Shown here: in pieces, positions 8,184 through 16,107 of the stretch
Layout: each line of letters opens with the position of its first letter
How positions within the stretch are numbered: position 1 is the first letter of the stretch
Source of the DNA: an uncultured Christensenellaceae bacterium
Lineage (GTDB): Bacteria; Bacillota; Clostridia; Christensenellales; Christensenellaceae
DNA: 39,228 nt
Direction: 5' to 3'
NCBI GenBank assembly: GCA_934555865.1
Contig: CAKTFI010000008.1
Span: 1 to 39,228, forward strand
Translations under genes and position numbers: made by a program
Notes under the pieces: model-generated
What the model was told of the DNA's origin: nothing
The model's input: only the letters and a program-made list of their open reading frames with translations
Database searches by the model: none

Positions 8184-9140
8184 ATGGGAAAGACGATCCA
8201 ATTGTGTGGCATGCAGATCCAGCCGGGCGAAAAGTTTCAGGGATTTGTGACCGTCCCGGGGACGGAATATCAAACGCCGGTGACGGTGGTGAACGGCAAA
8301 TTGCCAGGCAAGACGCTGTATTTTTCGGCGGGCATCCACGGCGGGGAATACCCCGGGGTGGCGGCGATCGCCAAGGCGGCGGCTGCGCTGCGGCCGGAGC
8401 AGGTCTCGGGTGCGGTGATCTTCCTGCACTGCGTGAACTACAGCGGTATGACGCAGATGGCGGACGCCGTCGTGCCGGAGGACGGGCAGAACCTGAACGG
8501 GAACTTCCCGGGCGACGCGAACGGCTCGGTCGGGCAGCGCATCGCGGCCTGGCTGGCGGGGGAGATGCTGCCGCAGGCGGACTTTGTGACCGACCTGCAC
8601 AGCGGCGGCGCGTATGAGCCGCTGACGCCCTGCCTGTTCTACCCGGTGGCGGCGGGCGATCGCGTCCGGCAGATCGCGGAGGAAGCGACCAAGGTCGTGG
8701 ACATCCCCTACTGCATCCAGTCCACCTCGTCGAACGGGCATTACAGCTGGGCGGCCAAGCAGGGGATCCCGGGGATGCTTTTGGAGCGGGGCGGCAACGC
8801 AGAATGCCCGCCCGCGCAGGTCGAGGCGTATGTGCGGGACATCCACAACCTGCTCGTGCACTTCGGCGCGATCAAGGAGGAGATGTTTGCGCGCAGGACG
8901 GCGCGGCAGGTCTTTGAAAAGACGACCTACCTCGGTGCGAAGGAGTCCGGCTTCTGGTACCCGGCGGTGCAGGTGGATCAGCGGGTCCAACAGGGCGACC
9001 TGCTGGGCGAGCTGAAGGATGTGTTCGGCAATGTGCGCGAACGCTACCTCGCGGAGCACGACGGGATCGTGTTCTATCACGCGGGCGGGCTCATCGCCAA
9101 GGGCGGCTTCACCAACCTGGTGGCTTATGGCGCACTGTAA
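8184..9140 (+). CDS. AstE/AspA (M14-like) zinc-dependent deacylase or carboxypeptidase
   Basis: The protein has 318 residues, usual for the succinylglutamate desuccinylase/aspartoacylase group. Predicted zinc ligands are His52 and Glu55 (GIHGGEYPG) and His139 (VTDLHSGG). The DGQNLNGNFPG segment is the substrate-binding loop, and the Glu in LLERGGNAE is the likely catalytic acid. The C-terminal part (about 240-318) is a beta-rich domain with a biotinyl-carrier-like look (QVDQRVQQGDLLGELKD), as in several family members. It is cytoplasmic, with no signal peptide. The exact acyl-amino-acid or peptide substrate is unknown. It is monocistronic behind a near-ideal promoter. Confidence 0.85.
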   Translation: MGKTIQLCGMQIQPGEKFQGFVTVPGTEYQTPVTVVNGKLPGKTLYFSAGIHGGEYPGVAAIAKAAAALRPEQVSGAVIFLHCVNYSGMTQMADAVVPEDGQNLNGNFPGDANGSVGQRIAAWLAGEMLPQADFVTDLHSGGAYEPLTPCLFYPVAAGDRVRQIAEEATKVVDIPYCIQSTSSNGHYSWAAKQGIPGMLLERGGNAECPPAQVEAYVRDIHNLLVHFGAIKEEMFARRTARQVFEKTTYLGAKESGFWYPAVQVDQRVQQGDLLGELKDVFGNVRERYLAEHDGIVFYHAGGLIAKGGFTNLVAYGAL

Positions 9141-9151
9141 ACGCGGAAAAT

Positions 9152-9181
9152 AAAAAAGGAGCGGGGGTCCGCTCCTTTTTT
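9152..9181. terminator. Bidirectional terminator between convergent genes
   Basis: A GGAGCGG/CCGCTCC stem (9158-9164 with 9169-9175) is flanked by A6 and T7, so it can serve both the hydrolase gene and the converging regulator gene. Confidence 0.92.
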
Positions 9182-9228
9182 TGTGCCCGTCTGCCAATTT
9201 CCTCTGCCGGGCACGGCGCAGATGGGGG

Positions 9229-9960
9229 CTATACCTCTGCCTTGCCGTCCGCCCCGGCCTGTGCGCGGCGGTATTCGCCCGGCGACTGCCCATAGGTCTC
9301 GCGAAAGACGGCGCAGAAGCGGCTTGGGCTCTCAAACCCGACGGCCTTGGCGATGACGGCGACCTCCGCCTGCGTCTTTTTGAGGCGCAGGGCGGCCTCC
9401 TCCATGCGGTGCTTTTTCATGTGCGCGGCGATGCTCTCGCCATAGACCTCCTTGAATACGCGCTTGAGCGTCGTTGTATTCATGAGGTATTTGCGGGAAA
9501 GCTCCTCGATCGTTATGCGGCGGGAGAGGTTCTCGGTCAATTCGTCGTGCACATGGCGGATGATCTCCGCCTGTGAGGCCTGAAAGTCCACCGCCTCTTC
9601 CGGGCAGGTGATCTCCATGACCTGTTCGACGATCTCGTGCAGCAGCTTGATCTGCAAGGTATCGGCCGCGCGGTAGTAGACCTCCTTGCCGCGGCGGCGG
9701 CCAGCGATGAGTCCGCTTTCCGCGAGCGAGCGCAGGTGGTGCGAGACGGCCGGGCTGGACATGTCGAACATCGCGGCGAGGTTGATGACGCATTCCTCTT
9801 GGTGGTTCAAGAGCCAGAAGATGCGCACGCGCGTCGGGTCGGAAAGCTGCTTAAAGATGTCGCACACCTTGGAAAAGTGCGCGATGTTTTGCAATTGCTC
9901 GTGCAGCGGGGCCAAGTGCAGCGCTTCGCCGTGGTCGTGCGGCAGGTGAAAATCGGACAT
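9229..9960 (-). CDS. ArsR/SmtB - AraC fusion regulator, probable metal sensor
   Basis: The protein has 243 residues and two DNA-binding domains. The N-terminus is His-rich (His5, 8, 10, 15, 20). Residues 27-115 are an ArsR/SmtB winged helix (LSDPTRVRIFWLL, recognition helix SSPAVSHHLRSLAESGLI). Residues about 136-236 are an AraC-type double helix-turn-helix (ITIEELSRKYLMNTTTLKRVFKEVYG, and VAVIAKAVGFESPSRFCAVFRETYGQSP). ArsR proteins usually repress and are released by metal, while AraC domains usually activate, so one protein may do both. The usual alpha3 site is reduced to one Cys (EECVINL, Cys57); Cys33 and the His-rich arm are possible ligands. It is divergent from an HMA protein and a P1B ATPase, its likely targets. 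Confidence 0.9.
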   Translation of the reverse strand: MSDFHLPHDHGEALHLAPLHEQLQNIAHFSKVCDIFKQLSDPTRVRIFWLLNHQEECVINLAAMFDMSSPAVSHHLRSLAESGLIAGRRRGKEVYYRAADTLQIKLLHEIVEQVMEITCPEEAVDFQASQAEIIRHVHDELTENLSRRITIEELSRKYLMNTTTLKRVFKEVYGESIAAHMKKHRMEEAALRLKKTQAEVAVIAKAVGFESPSRFCAVFRETYGQSPGEYRRAQAGADGKAEV

Positions 9961-10025
9961 GGCTTCCTCCGGTATCTGTTTTGGAAATATGGTTGGCTAT
10001 TTTGGAAACAAGGGGGCAAATCGGG

Positions 10026-10084
10026 TTGATTTCCCTCTTGGTATCCAGTATACTGCAATCGTAAAGATTAAACAACCGTTTAAT
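10026..10084 (+). promoter_or_regulatory. Promoter and ArsR-type operator of the metal-efflux operon
   Basis: TTGATT (10026-10031) and TATACT (10049-10054) are 17 bp apart. A perfect palindrome ATTAAAC-AACC-GTTTAAT (10067-10084) lies over or just after the start site. Its AT-rich form resembles operators of SmtB/CadC-type sensors, so it is the best candidate site for the N-terminal domain of the fusion regulator. Confidence 0.78.
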
Positions 10085-10111
10085 GAATGCAAAATTTTGG
10101 AGGAATGAGCC

Positions 10112-10330
10112 ATGAAAAAGACCTATGCAATCGAAGTAGACTGCGCGAACTGCGCGAACCTGATGGAAGACGCGGCGAACAAGACCGAGGGCGTTGCAGC
10201 GGCGACCGTGAATTTCATGACGCAGAAGATGATCGTCGAATTCGCGGAGGGCACGGACGAGAAAAAGACGATGAAGGCAGTGCTCAAGGCCTGCAAGAAG
10301 GTCGAGCCGGACTGCGAGATCGAGCTGTAA
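10112..10330 (+). CDS. Free-standing HMA heavy-metal-binding protein
   Basis: This 72-residue protein is one heavy-metal-associated domain with the binding site Cys11-x-x-Cys14 (VDCANCANLMED) and the beta-alpha-beta pattern of the fold. DCxxC before the loop is typical of Zn/Cd/Pb-type HMA domains rather than copper chaperones; this is family knowledge. It starts after GGAGGAATG and precedes a P1B ATPase with no N-terminal HMA domain of its own, so it probably supplies that function in trans as a metallochaperone or detached domain. Confidence 0.88.
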   Translation: MKKTYAIEVDCANCANLMEDAANKTEGVAAATVNFMTQKMIVEFAEGTDEKKTMKAVLKACKKVEPDCEIEL

Positions 10331-10383
10331 GCGAGCAGCATATACAGTACGCCGCGGGCGCGGCGGAAAGCGGGGCAAGGAAT

Positions 10384-12264
10384 ATGACTAAGAAGCAGAA
10401 AAAAATGCTGGTGCGCATCCTCGTGACATCCGTCATGCTGATCGTGCTCAACTTTTTGCCGATCGGCGGGATATGGCAATTGGCGGCGTACCTGGCGGCA
10501 TACCTCATCATCGGGTATGACATCCTGCAAAAGGCGGGAAAGAGCGTAGTAAACGGGCGCGCGTTTGACGAGAACTTTTTGATGGCGCTGGCTACATTGG
10601 GCGCCTTCTTCCTCGCCATCTGGACGAAGAGCGGCGACTATGTCGAGGGCATCGCCGTCATGCTGTTCTATCAGATCGGGGAACTGTTCCAAAGCTATGC
10701 CGTGGGCAAGAGCCGCCGCAACATCACGGCCCTGATGGACATCCGGCCGGATTATGCGAACATCGAACGGGATGGAGAGCTTGTGCAGGTCGACCCGGAC
10801 GAGGTCGAGGTGGGCAGCGTGATCGTCGTGCAGCCGGGCGAAAAGGTGCCGATCGACGGCGTTGTGTTAAGCGGCAGCGCCAGCCTCAACACCAGCGCGC
10901 TCACGGGCGAGAGCGTGCCGCGCGATGTGCACGAAGGCGACGAGATCATCAGCGGCTGTATCGACATGTCGGGCGTGCTCAAGATCCGCACGACCAAGGC
11001 GTTTGGCGAGTCGACGGTGTCCAAGATCCTCGACCTGGTGGAAAACGCCAGCTCCCGCAAGTCCCGTTCCGAGGCGTTCATCTCCCGCTTCGCAAAGGTA
11101 TATACGCCGGCCGTGTGCATCGCGGCGCTGCTGCTCGCGCTGGCCGTGCCGGGGGTGCGGATGCTCGCCGGGCTGCCCGCCGATTGGGTGAACTGGATCT
11201 ACCGCGCGCTGACCTTCCTCGTCGTGAGCTGCCCGTGCGCGCTCGTCATCAGCATCCCGCTGAGCTTCTTTGCGGGCATCGGCGGCGCGAGCAAGGAGGG
11301 CATCCTCATCAAGGGCTCTAACTACCTGGAGGCGCTGTCCGAGGCGAAGATCCTGGTCTTTGACAAGACGGGCACGCTCACGCAGGGCGTGTTCGAGGTG
11401 ACGGGCGTGCACCACAACACGATGGAGGAAGAACGCATCCTGGACTATGCGGCGCATGCGGAATGCGCCTCCTCGCACCCGATTAGCAAGAGCCTGCAAA
11501 AGGCGTATGGCAAGCCGATCGACCGCTCCCGCGTGAGCGACATTGAGGAGTTGAGCGGGCACGGCATCGTGGCCAAGGTCGACGGGCACGCCGTGGCGGC
11601 GGGCAACGCCAAGCTTATGAAAAAGCTGGGCATCGCGTATGCCGACTGCCACAGCGTCGGCACGATCATCCACATGGCGATTGACGGGGCATACGCCGGG
11701 CATATCGTCATCTCGGACATCGTCAAGCCGCACGCCAAGGAAGCGATTTCGGAGCTCAAACACGCTGGTGTGAAAAAGACGGTCATGCTCACGGGCGACG
11801 CCAAGCGCGTGGCCGACCAGGTGGCCGGGGAGCTGGGCATCGACGAGGTGCACAGCGAATTGCTCCCAGGTGATAAGGTGGCGCAGGTCGAGGCACTGCT
11901 CGCAAACAAGGGTAAGAAGGAAAAACTTGCCTTTGTGGGCGACGGCATCAACGACGCGCCGGTGCTCACACGGGCGGACATTGGCATCGCCATGGGCGCG
12001 ATGGGCTCGGACGCGGCCATCGAGGCGGCGGACATCGTGCTGATGGACGACGATCCGCTGCAGATCGCCAAGGCAATCAAGATCTCGCGCAAGTGCATCG
12101 GCATCGTCAAGCAGAACATCGTCTTCTCGCTGGTGGTCAAGTTTGGCTGCCTGGCCCTGACGGCGATCGGCGTCACGGACATGTGGGCGGCGATCTTCGC
12201 CGATGTCGGCGTGATGGTGCTGGCGGTGCTGAACGCGATCCGCGCGCTGCACTACGACAAATAA
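10384..12264 (+). CDS. P1B-type heavy-metal ATPase, Zn/Cd/Pb class (ZntA/CadA-like)
   Basis: The protein has 626 residues from the ATG after GGCAAGGA; the frame stays open further upstream but there overlaps the HMA gene in another frame. Motifs in order are TGES (actuator domain), the CPC metal site at 283-285 (SCPCALV), the phosphorylated Asp327 in DKTGTLT, the HP motif in SSHPISK, TGDAKR and GDGINDAP at 519-526. CPC with these flanks fits efflux of Zn2+, Cd2+ or Pb2+ from the cytoplasm at ATP cost. No HMA domain or His tail precedes TM1, so the protein is shorter than typical ZntA (over 700 residues). It is co-transcribed with the HMA protein and presumably controlled by the divergent ArsR-AraC protein. 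Confidence 0.93.
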   Translation: MTKKQKKMLVRILVTSVMLIVLNFLPIGGIWQLAAYLAAYLIIGYDILQKAGKSVVNGRAFDENFLMALATLGAFFLAIWTKSGDYVEGIAVMLFYQIGELFQSYAVGKSRRNITALMDIRPDYANIERDGELVQVDPDEVEVGSVIVVQPGEKVPIDGVVLSGSASLNTSALTGESVPRDVHEGDEIISGCIDMSGVLKIRTTKAFGESTVSKILDLVENASSRKSRSEAFISRFAKVYTPAVCIAALLLALAVPGVRMLAGLPADWVNWIYRALTFLVVSCPCALVISIPLSFFAGIGGASKEGILIKGSNYLEALSEAKILVFDKTGTLTQGVFEVTGVHHNTMEEERILDYAAHAECASSHPISKSLQKAYGKPIDRSRVSDIEELSGHGIVAKVDGHAVAAGNAKLMKKLGIAYADCHSVGTIIHMAIDGAYAGHIVISDIVKPHAKEAISELKHAGVKKTVMLTGDAKRVADQVAGELGIDEVHSELLPGDKVAQVEALLANKGKKEKLAFVGDGINDAPVLTRADIGIAMGAMGSDAAIEAADIVLMDDDPLQIAKAIKISRKCIGIVKQNIVFSLVVKFGCLALTAIGVTDMWAAIFADVGVMVLAVLNAIRALHYDK

Positions 12265-12281
12265 GCAATACAGCAACATAT

Positions 12282-12324
12282 AAAAAAGCACCGAACCTTT
12301 TTTCGAAGGTTCGGTGCTTTTTTT
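12282..12324. terminator. Bidirectional terminator shared by the ATPase operon and tRNA-Leu
   Basis: A 12-bp perfect stem (12288-12299 with 12306-12317) is flanked by A6 and T7. Its + strand T run ends exactly where the CCA end of the converging tRNA begins. Confidence 0.95.
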
Positions 12325-12412
12325 GGTGCCGAAGACCGGGATCGAACCGGTACGGGTATCGCTACCCACGGGATTTTAAGTCCCGGGCGTCTGCCAATTC
12401 CGCCACTTCGGC
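12324..12412 (-). tRNA. tRNA-Leu (anticodon UAA)
   Basis: The minus-strand sequence folds into an 89-nt type II tRNA with acceptor stem GCCGAAG/CTTCGGC, encoded CCA, a T-loop GGTTCGATCC, a long variable arm (GTGGGTAGCGATACCC) and anticodon loop CTTAAAA with anticodon TAA. The long variable arm, the A discriminator and the anticodon identify it as tRNA-Leu. Confidence 0.97.
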
Positions 12413-12423
12413 AATTCCTCCCT

Positions 12424-12453
12424 ATTATAATGCGAAAAACGGGGAGGTGTCAA
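12424..12453 (-). promoter_or_regulatory. Promoter of tRNA-Leu
   Basis: On the minus strand perfect TTGACA (12453-12448) and perfect TATAAT (12429-12424) are 18 bp apart, just upstream of the tRNA 5' end and just after the acetyltransferase stop. Confidence 0.85.
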
Positions 12454-12456
12454 GGC

Positions 12457-12969
12457 TTAGAGCGCCGCTTCATAGGCGTTGCGCTTCGCGCCGGAGGGCT
12501 GTGTGATCACGCCGCAATAGCAAAACCCGCTGGAGAGGATGGTGTGCTGCATGATCTTGTTGTCGGCATGCGTGTCGATGCGCAGCGACTGCGCGCCGTG
12601 TGCGCGCGCCTCGGCCTGACATTCCGCAAGCAGGCGGCGGGCGAGGCCCATCCCGCGGAAGTCCGGGTGGGTGGTCAGGCGGTGCACCGTCTCATAGGCG
12701 CCGTTCTGCCGCCATGCGCCGTCGATCACCACATAGGTCGGGTCGATGCCCGGGATGAGTGCGGTATAGGCGGCCACGCGGCCGTCCTCCGTACGCAGCA
12801 CGCGGCCGAGGTCCTTTTGGATGTCTGCCTCTGCCACGGAAAGCGAGGGGGAGTGCGCGCCCTGCCATTGGTCGATGCCCTGCTCCTTTAGGAAGCGCCG
12901 ACCCAGCGCAAAGAGCTCTGCAATCTGCGCCGCGTCCTGCGCGGCGGCTTTTTCATAATACAGTTCCAT
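12457..12969 (-). CDS. GNAT-family N-acetyltransferase
   Basis: The protein has 170 residues with the GNAT fold; the acetyl-CoA pyrophosphate-binding motif is DFRGMGLARRLL at about 118-129. The N-terminal half includes a KEQGIDQWQ segment common in Firmicutes GNATs. The start is the ATG preceded by GGAGG; the frame remains open far upstream only as antisense to the SDR and its partner. A -10-like TATAAT overlaps the leader, so the mRNA may have a very short 5' end. There is no terminator before the tRNA gene, so some read-through is likely. The substrate is unknown. Confidence 0.88.
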   Translation of the reverse strand: MELYYEKAAAQDAAQIAELFALGRRFLKEQGIDQWQGAHSPSLSVAEADIQKDLGRVLRTEDGRVAAYTALIPGIDPTYVVIDGAWRQNGAYETVHRLTTHPDFRGMGLARRLLAECQAEARAHGAQSLRIDTHADNKIMQHTILSSGFCYCGVITQPSGAKRNAYEAAL

Positions 12970-13039
12970 GCCTCCTATTATAGCAAAGCCAGGGGCGGAT
13001 GCAAAGCGGGGCACGCTTTTTTTCCCGGCGGGCGCATGA

Positions 13040-13045
13040 TATAAT
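13040..13045 (+). promoter_or_regulatory. -10 element of the SDR gene
   Basis: A perfect TATAAT lies 38 bp before the SDR start. The matching -35 region is only a T-rich tract, so the promoter is partial by eye. Confidence 0.5.
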
Positions 13046-13083
13046 GGAAAAGAAATCTCTTTATCGTATCGAGGAGGAAACAG

Positions 13084-13854
13084 ATGAAAATTGCAGTCGT
13101 CACAGGCGCTTCTTCGGGGATGGGCCGCGAATTCGCCCGGCAGCTGGCCGCGCTGGGCGAGGTCGAGGAGATCTGGGCGATCGCCCGCAATGCCGACCGG
13201 CTGTCCGCGCTGGAGGGGACGCTGGCGGTGCCGGTGCGCGTCCTGCCCATGGATGTGTCGGATATGCAGGCGGTGGAGGCGTATCAGGCGGCGCTCGAAG
13301 AGGCGCAGCCGGAGGTCGCCTGGCTCGTGAACAGCGCGGGGTTTGGCAAGTTCTGCGACTATTCGCAGCTTTCCATGGCACAGTCGGTGGCGATGATCGA
13401 CACCAACTGCAAGGGTCTGGTCGCGATGACGCTGGCGACGCTGCCCTATATGCGCGCGGGCGCGCATGTCGTGAACCTGGCGTCGGCCTCGGCGTTTCAG
13501 CCGCTGCCGTGGATCAACATCTATGGCGCGAGCAAGGCGTTTGTGCGCAACTATTCGCGGGCGCTCAACCGGGAACTCAAGCGGCGCAAGGTCTCTGTGA
13601 CCGCGGTGTGCCCGTATTGGGTGCGCACCAACTTCTTTGACACGGCGCACGCGCACGCGGGCGAGGCGGTCATCACCAAGTATGAGGTGATGTACGAGGC
13701 GTGCGATGTGGTGAAAAAGGCGCTGTACGATGCCCGACGCGGGCGCGATATGTCGGTGTACGGCGCGCGAAACAAGTTCCAGCATGTGGGGGCGAAGCTG
13801 CTGCCCCAACGGGTCGTGATGAACATCTGGCAGCGGCGGCAGAAGCTGAAATAA
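13084..13854 (+). CDS. Short-chain dehydrogenase/reductase (SDR)
   Basis: The protein has 256 residues, the classical SDR size. It has the cofactor motif TGASSGMG (7-14), the structural NSAG motif, a catalytic Ser in NLASASAF, and Tyr-x-x-x-Lys in YGASKAF. The Rossmann fold binds NAD(P)H; Arg in AIARNADRL after strand 2 leans to NADP(H). The C-terminal region (MNIWQRRQ) is of the type seen in SDRs acting on lipid or bulky substrates, but the substrate is not known. The next gene begins 9 bp downstream, so the two form an operon. Confidence 0.9.
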   Translation: MKIAVVTGASSGMGREFARQLAALGEVEEIWAIARNADRLSALEGTLAVPVRVLPMDVSDMQAVEAYQAALEEAQPEVAWLVNSAGFGKFCDYSQLSMAQSVAMIDTNCKGLVAMTLATLPYMRAGAHVVNLASASAFQPLPWINIYGASKAFVRNYSRALNRELKRRKVSVTAVCPYWVRTNFFDTAHAHAGEAVITKYEVMYEACDVVKKALYDARRGRDMSVYGARNKFQHVGAKLLPQRVVMNIWQRRQKLK

Positions 13855-13863
13855 GGGGAACCG

Positions 13864-14559
13864 ATGGCATTCGAAAAGCTGTATAACGAGCTGTATGCGG
13901 CAGTGGCGCTGTTGGTGCTGGCGCCGGAGCTGGCGGGCGACCTTGAAAAGGGAGAGAGCCCAGACTGGGTGGAGCCCGTGCGGGACATGGGCGTGGAGGT
14001 CACGCAGGCGCTGCGGCAGCAGGACGGCGAGGCACAGAGGTTTTTGGAGCGCTACCTCGGCCGACGGGCGGAGGAGATCCCGCCCGTGGCATTTGAACGG
14101 TACGCAGGTGCGCTGCATTTCGACCACGGCCGTCTGTGGGGGCTGACGATGGAGGCAGAGCAGGAATGGCAGGCGGGCTATGCCGACCGGGCGCGGTATC
14201 GCTTTGCCTGCAAGCTGGAAAAACTGAACGATAACTACACGCCGCACGCGGAAAACACGCTGTACCTGTTTTTGCACACCGACCGAGTGACGCCCGCGGC
14301 GGCAGAGGCCCTGACGGCCGACCTGCGGCGCATCCAACAGGACGCGCCGCGCAAGTTTGACCGGGTGTTTTTGGACGGTGTGGACTGCCTGTATCTGGGC
14401 GACCTGACGCGGGGCGGCACAGAGCGGCGGGAGATCTCCCTGGCCGCGGCGGTGCGTCTGCGGGAGGCGGCTGGGTTTCTGCGCGGCGTGGGTGAATGGC
14501 AGGCGGGCGCATCGGTCGTTAAGGCTCTTCGGGAAGTGGCGCTTTGGCGCGAGGAATGA
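13864..14559 (+). CDS. Conserved-looking protein of unknown function, partner of the SDR
   Basis: The protein has 231 residues, no signal peptide and no TM segment, and is mostly helical and acidic. Trp and aromatic residues recur (DWVEPVRDMG, FDHGRLWGLTMEAEQEW, HTDRVTPAAAEALTADL). It begins 9 bp after the SDR stop, so the two are co-expressed and may act together. I do not recognise a family or catalytic motif. Codon use matches its neighbours, so the gene is likely real and native. Confidence 0.72.
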   Translation: MAFEKLYNELYAAVALLVLAPELAGDLEKGESPDWVEPVRDMGVEVTQALRQQDGEAQRFLERYLGRRAEEIPPVAFERYAGALHFDHGRLWGLTMEAEQEWQAGYADRARYRFACKLEKLNDNYTPHAENTLYLFLHTDRVTPAAAEALTADLRRIQQDAPRKFDRVFLDGVDCLYLGDLTRGGTERREISLAAAVRLREAAGFLRGVGEWQAGASVVKALREVALWREE

Positions 14560-14639
14560 GCGAGGCAGGTGCAGAGCGGCATCCCCCGGTCGGCCTCCAT
14601 GCGCATTGCCGGAGAACCATCTGGCCATGTGTTAGACGA

Positions 14640-14671
14640 AAATAAAAGCGGACACAGGAATGTGTCCGCTT
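14640..14671 (-). terminator. Terminator of dapL
   Basis: An 11-bp stem (14646-14656 with 14661-14671) with GGAA loop is followed, on the minus strand, by a TTTTATTTT tract. The + strand side lacks a good T run. Confidence 0.85.
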
Positions 14672-14693
14672 GAAAATTCGGCTCGAGCGAAGC

Positions 14694-15929
14694 CTAAAAG
14701 TTCGTCTGCGCGATGCGCTCCAGCGCCTCTTGCGTGCGCGGGGTGGTATTGAACGCGGTCAGGCGGAAATACCCTTCCCCGGCTGCGCCGAAGCCGGATC
14801 CTGGGGTGCCCACGACATGCGCCTTTTGCAGCAGCGCGTCAAAGAAGGCCCAGGAATCCATCCCGTGCGGCGTCTTGAGCCAAACATAGGGCGAGTTGAC
14901 GCCGCCGTAGGCGGAGAGCCCGCAGGCGGACAGCCCTTTGCGGATGATGGCGGCGTTTTCCAGGTAGTGGGAAATGAGCGCGTCGCATTCCGCCTTGCCC
15001 TCGGGGGTATAGATCGCGGCGGCGGCGCGCTGCACGGGATAGGAGACACCGTTGAACTTGGTCGTCTGCCGCCGACTCCATAGGGCGTGCAGTGAATGCG
15101 GCTGTCCCTGCCGGTCGTGCCCCACGAGCTCCTTCGGCACGACGGTGAAGGCGCAGCGGGTGCCCGTGAAGCCCGCTGTCTTGGAAAAGGAGCGGAATTC
15201 GATGGCGCAAGTCTTGGCACCCTCGATCTCGAAGATACTGTGCGGGATGTTTTCCTGGGTAATAAAGCGCTCATAGGCCGCATCAAACAGCAAAAGCGCG
15301 CCGTTGGCGTTTGCCCAGTCCACCCAGGGCTTCAGCTCGGCAAAGGTGAGCGCGGTACCCGTTGGGTTGTTGGGGTAGCAGAGGTAGACGACATCCACCG
15401 GCTCTGTGGGCAGGGCGGGCAGGAAGTTGTTTTCCTCCGTCGCGGGGAGGTAGACGATGCGCGAAAAGCGCCCGGTTTTGGGGTCGAATTCACCGCTGCG
15501 CCCCGCCATGACATTGGTGTCGACATAGACGGGATAGACCGGGTCGGTCACGGCGACGATGCAGTCCGCCGAAAGGATGTCGCCGATGTTGCCGGTGTCG
15601 CACTTGGCGCCGTCACTTAGGAAGATCTCGTCCGCAGAGATGTCTATGCCGCGCGCGCGGTAGTCGTGCTCTGCGATCGCCTCGCGCAGGAAGGCATAGC
15701 CCTGCTCGGGGCCATAGCCGTGGAAGCCGGAGGCGGTGCCCATTTCGTCCACCGCCGCGTGCATGGCGCGGACGACCGCCTCCGGCAGCGGGCAGGTGAC
15801 ATCGCCGATGCCCAGCCGGATGAGGTCGGCCTCCGGGTGATCGGCCGAAAACGCCGCGACGCGCCGGGCGACCTCGCTAAACAGGTAGTTGCCCTGCAAA
15901 CGGGCAAAATTCTCGTTTATTTGAAACAT
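14694..15929 (-). CDS. dapL: LL-diaminopimelate aminotransferase
   Basis: The protein has 411 residues, full length for DapL (EC 2.6.1.83), which converts tetrahydrodipicolinate to LL-diaminopimelate in one step with glutamate as amino donor and so bypasses the acylated-intermediate routes to lysine and peptidoglycan. Diagnostic segments are [68 protein letters not shown] and the PLP-lysine motif [13 protein letters not shown] with Lys250. GGAGGAA precedes the ATG. It is monocistronic. The lysine-riboswitch importer elsewhere in the window concerns the product end of the same pathway. Confidence 0.96.
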   Translation of the reverse strand: MFQINENFARLQGNYLFSEVARRVAAFSADHPEADLIRLGIGDVTCPLPEAVVRAMHAAVDEMGTASGFHGYGPEQGYAFLREAIAEHDYRARGIDISADEIFLSDGAKCDTGNIGDILSADCIVAVTDPVYPVYVDTNVMAGRSGEFDPKTGRFSRIVYLPATEENNFLPALPTEPVDVVYLCYPNNPTGTALTFAELKPWVDWANANGALLLFDAAYERFITQENIPHSIFEIEGAKTCAIEFRSFSKTAGFTGTRCAFTVVPKELVGHDRQGQPHSLHALWSRRQTTKFNGVSYPVQRAAAAIYTPEGKAECDALISHYLENAAIIRKGLSACGLSAYGGVNSPYVWLKTPHGMDSWAFFDALLQKAHVVGTPGSGFGAAGEGYFRLTAFNTTPRTQEALERIAQTNF

Positions 15930-16047
15930 AAAAATTCCTCCGCTGCAAATATTTGTTTTATTTTAGTATATCTTGAGGGAAGATGCAAGAAAAATGCAGG
16001 AAATTTTACAGAACTTGCAAAAAGAAATCGCCTGCCTGGCAAGGGGT

Positions 16048-16075
16048 TTGCCAAACGGGAATTTTGTGGTATGAT
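16048..16075 (+). promoter_or_regulatory. Promoter of the membrane-anchored FKBP protein
   Basis: TTGCCA (16048-16053) and TATGAT (16070-16075) are 16 bp apart, 32 bp before the start codon. Confidence 0.65.
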
Positions 16076-16107
16076 AGGCGAAAAGACGGCAATCTGGGAG
16101 TACGGAT

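Noticed and set aside
10087..10383. Upstream extension of the P1B ATPase frame to 10087
   Set aside because: It overlaps the HMA gene in another frame, has no homology to ATPase N-termini and lies in the operator region; the ATG at 10384 gives a natural TM start.
10867..12369. Minus-strand open frame (500 codons) opposite the P1B ATPase
   Set aside because: Antisense shadow of a gene with all P-type ATPase motifs; it also runs through the terminator and most of the tRNA.
12970..14628. Upstream extension of the GNAT frame by 553 codons
   Set aside because: It is antisense to the SDR and its partner and adds no domain; the ATG at 12969 follows GGAGG and begins the GNAT fold.
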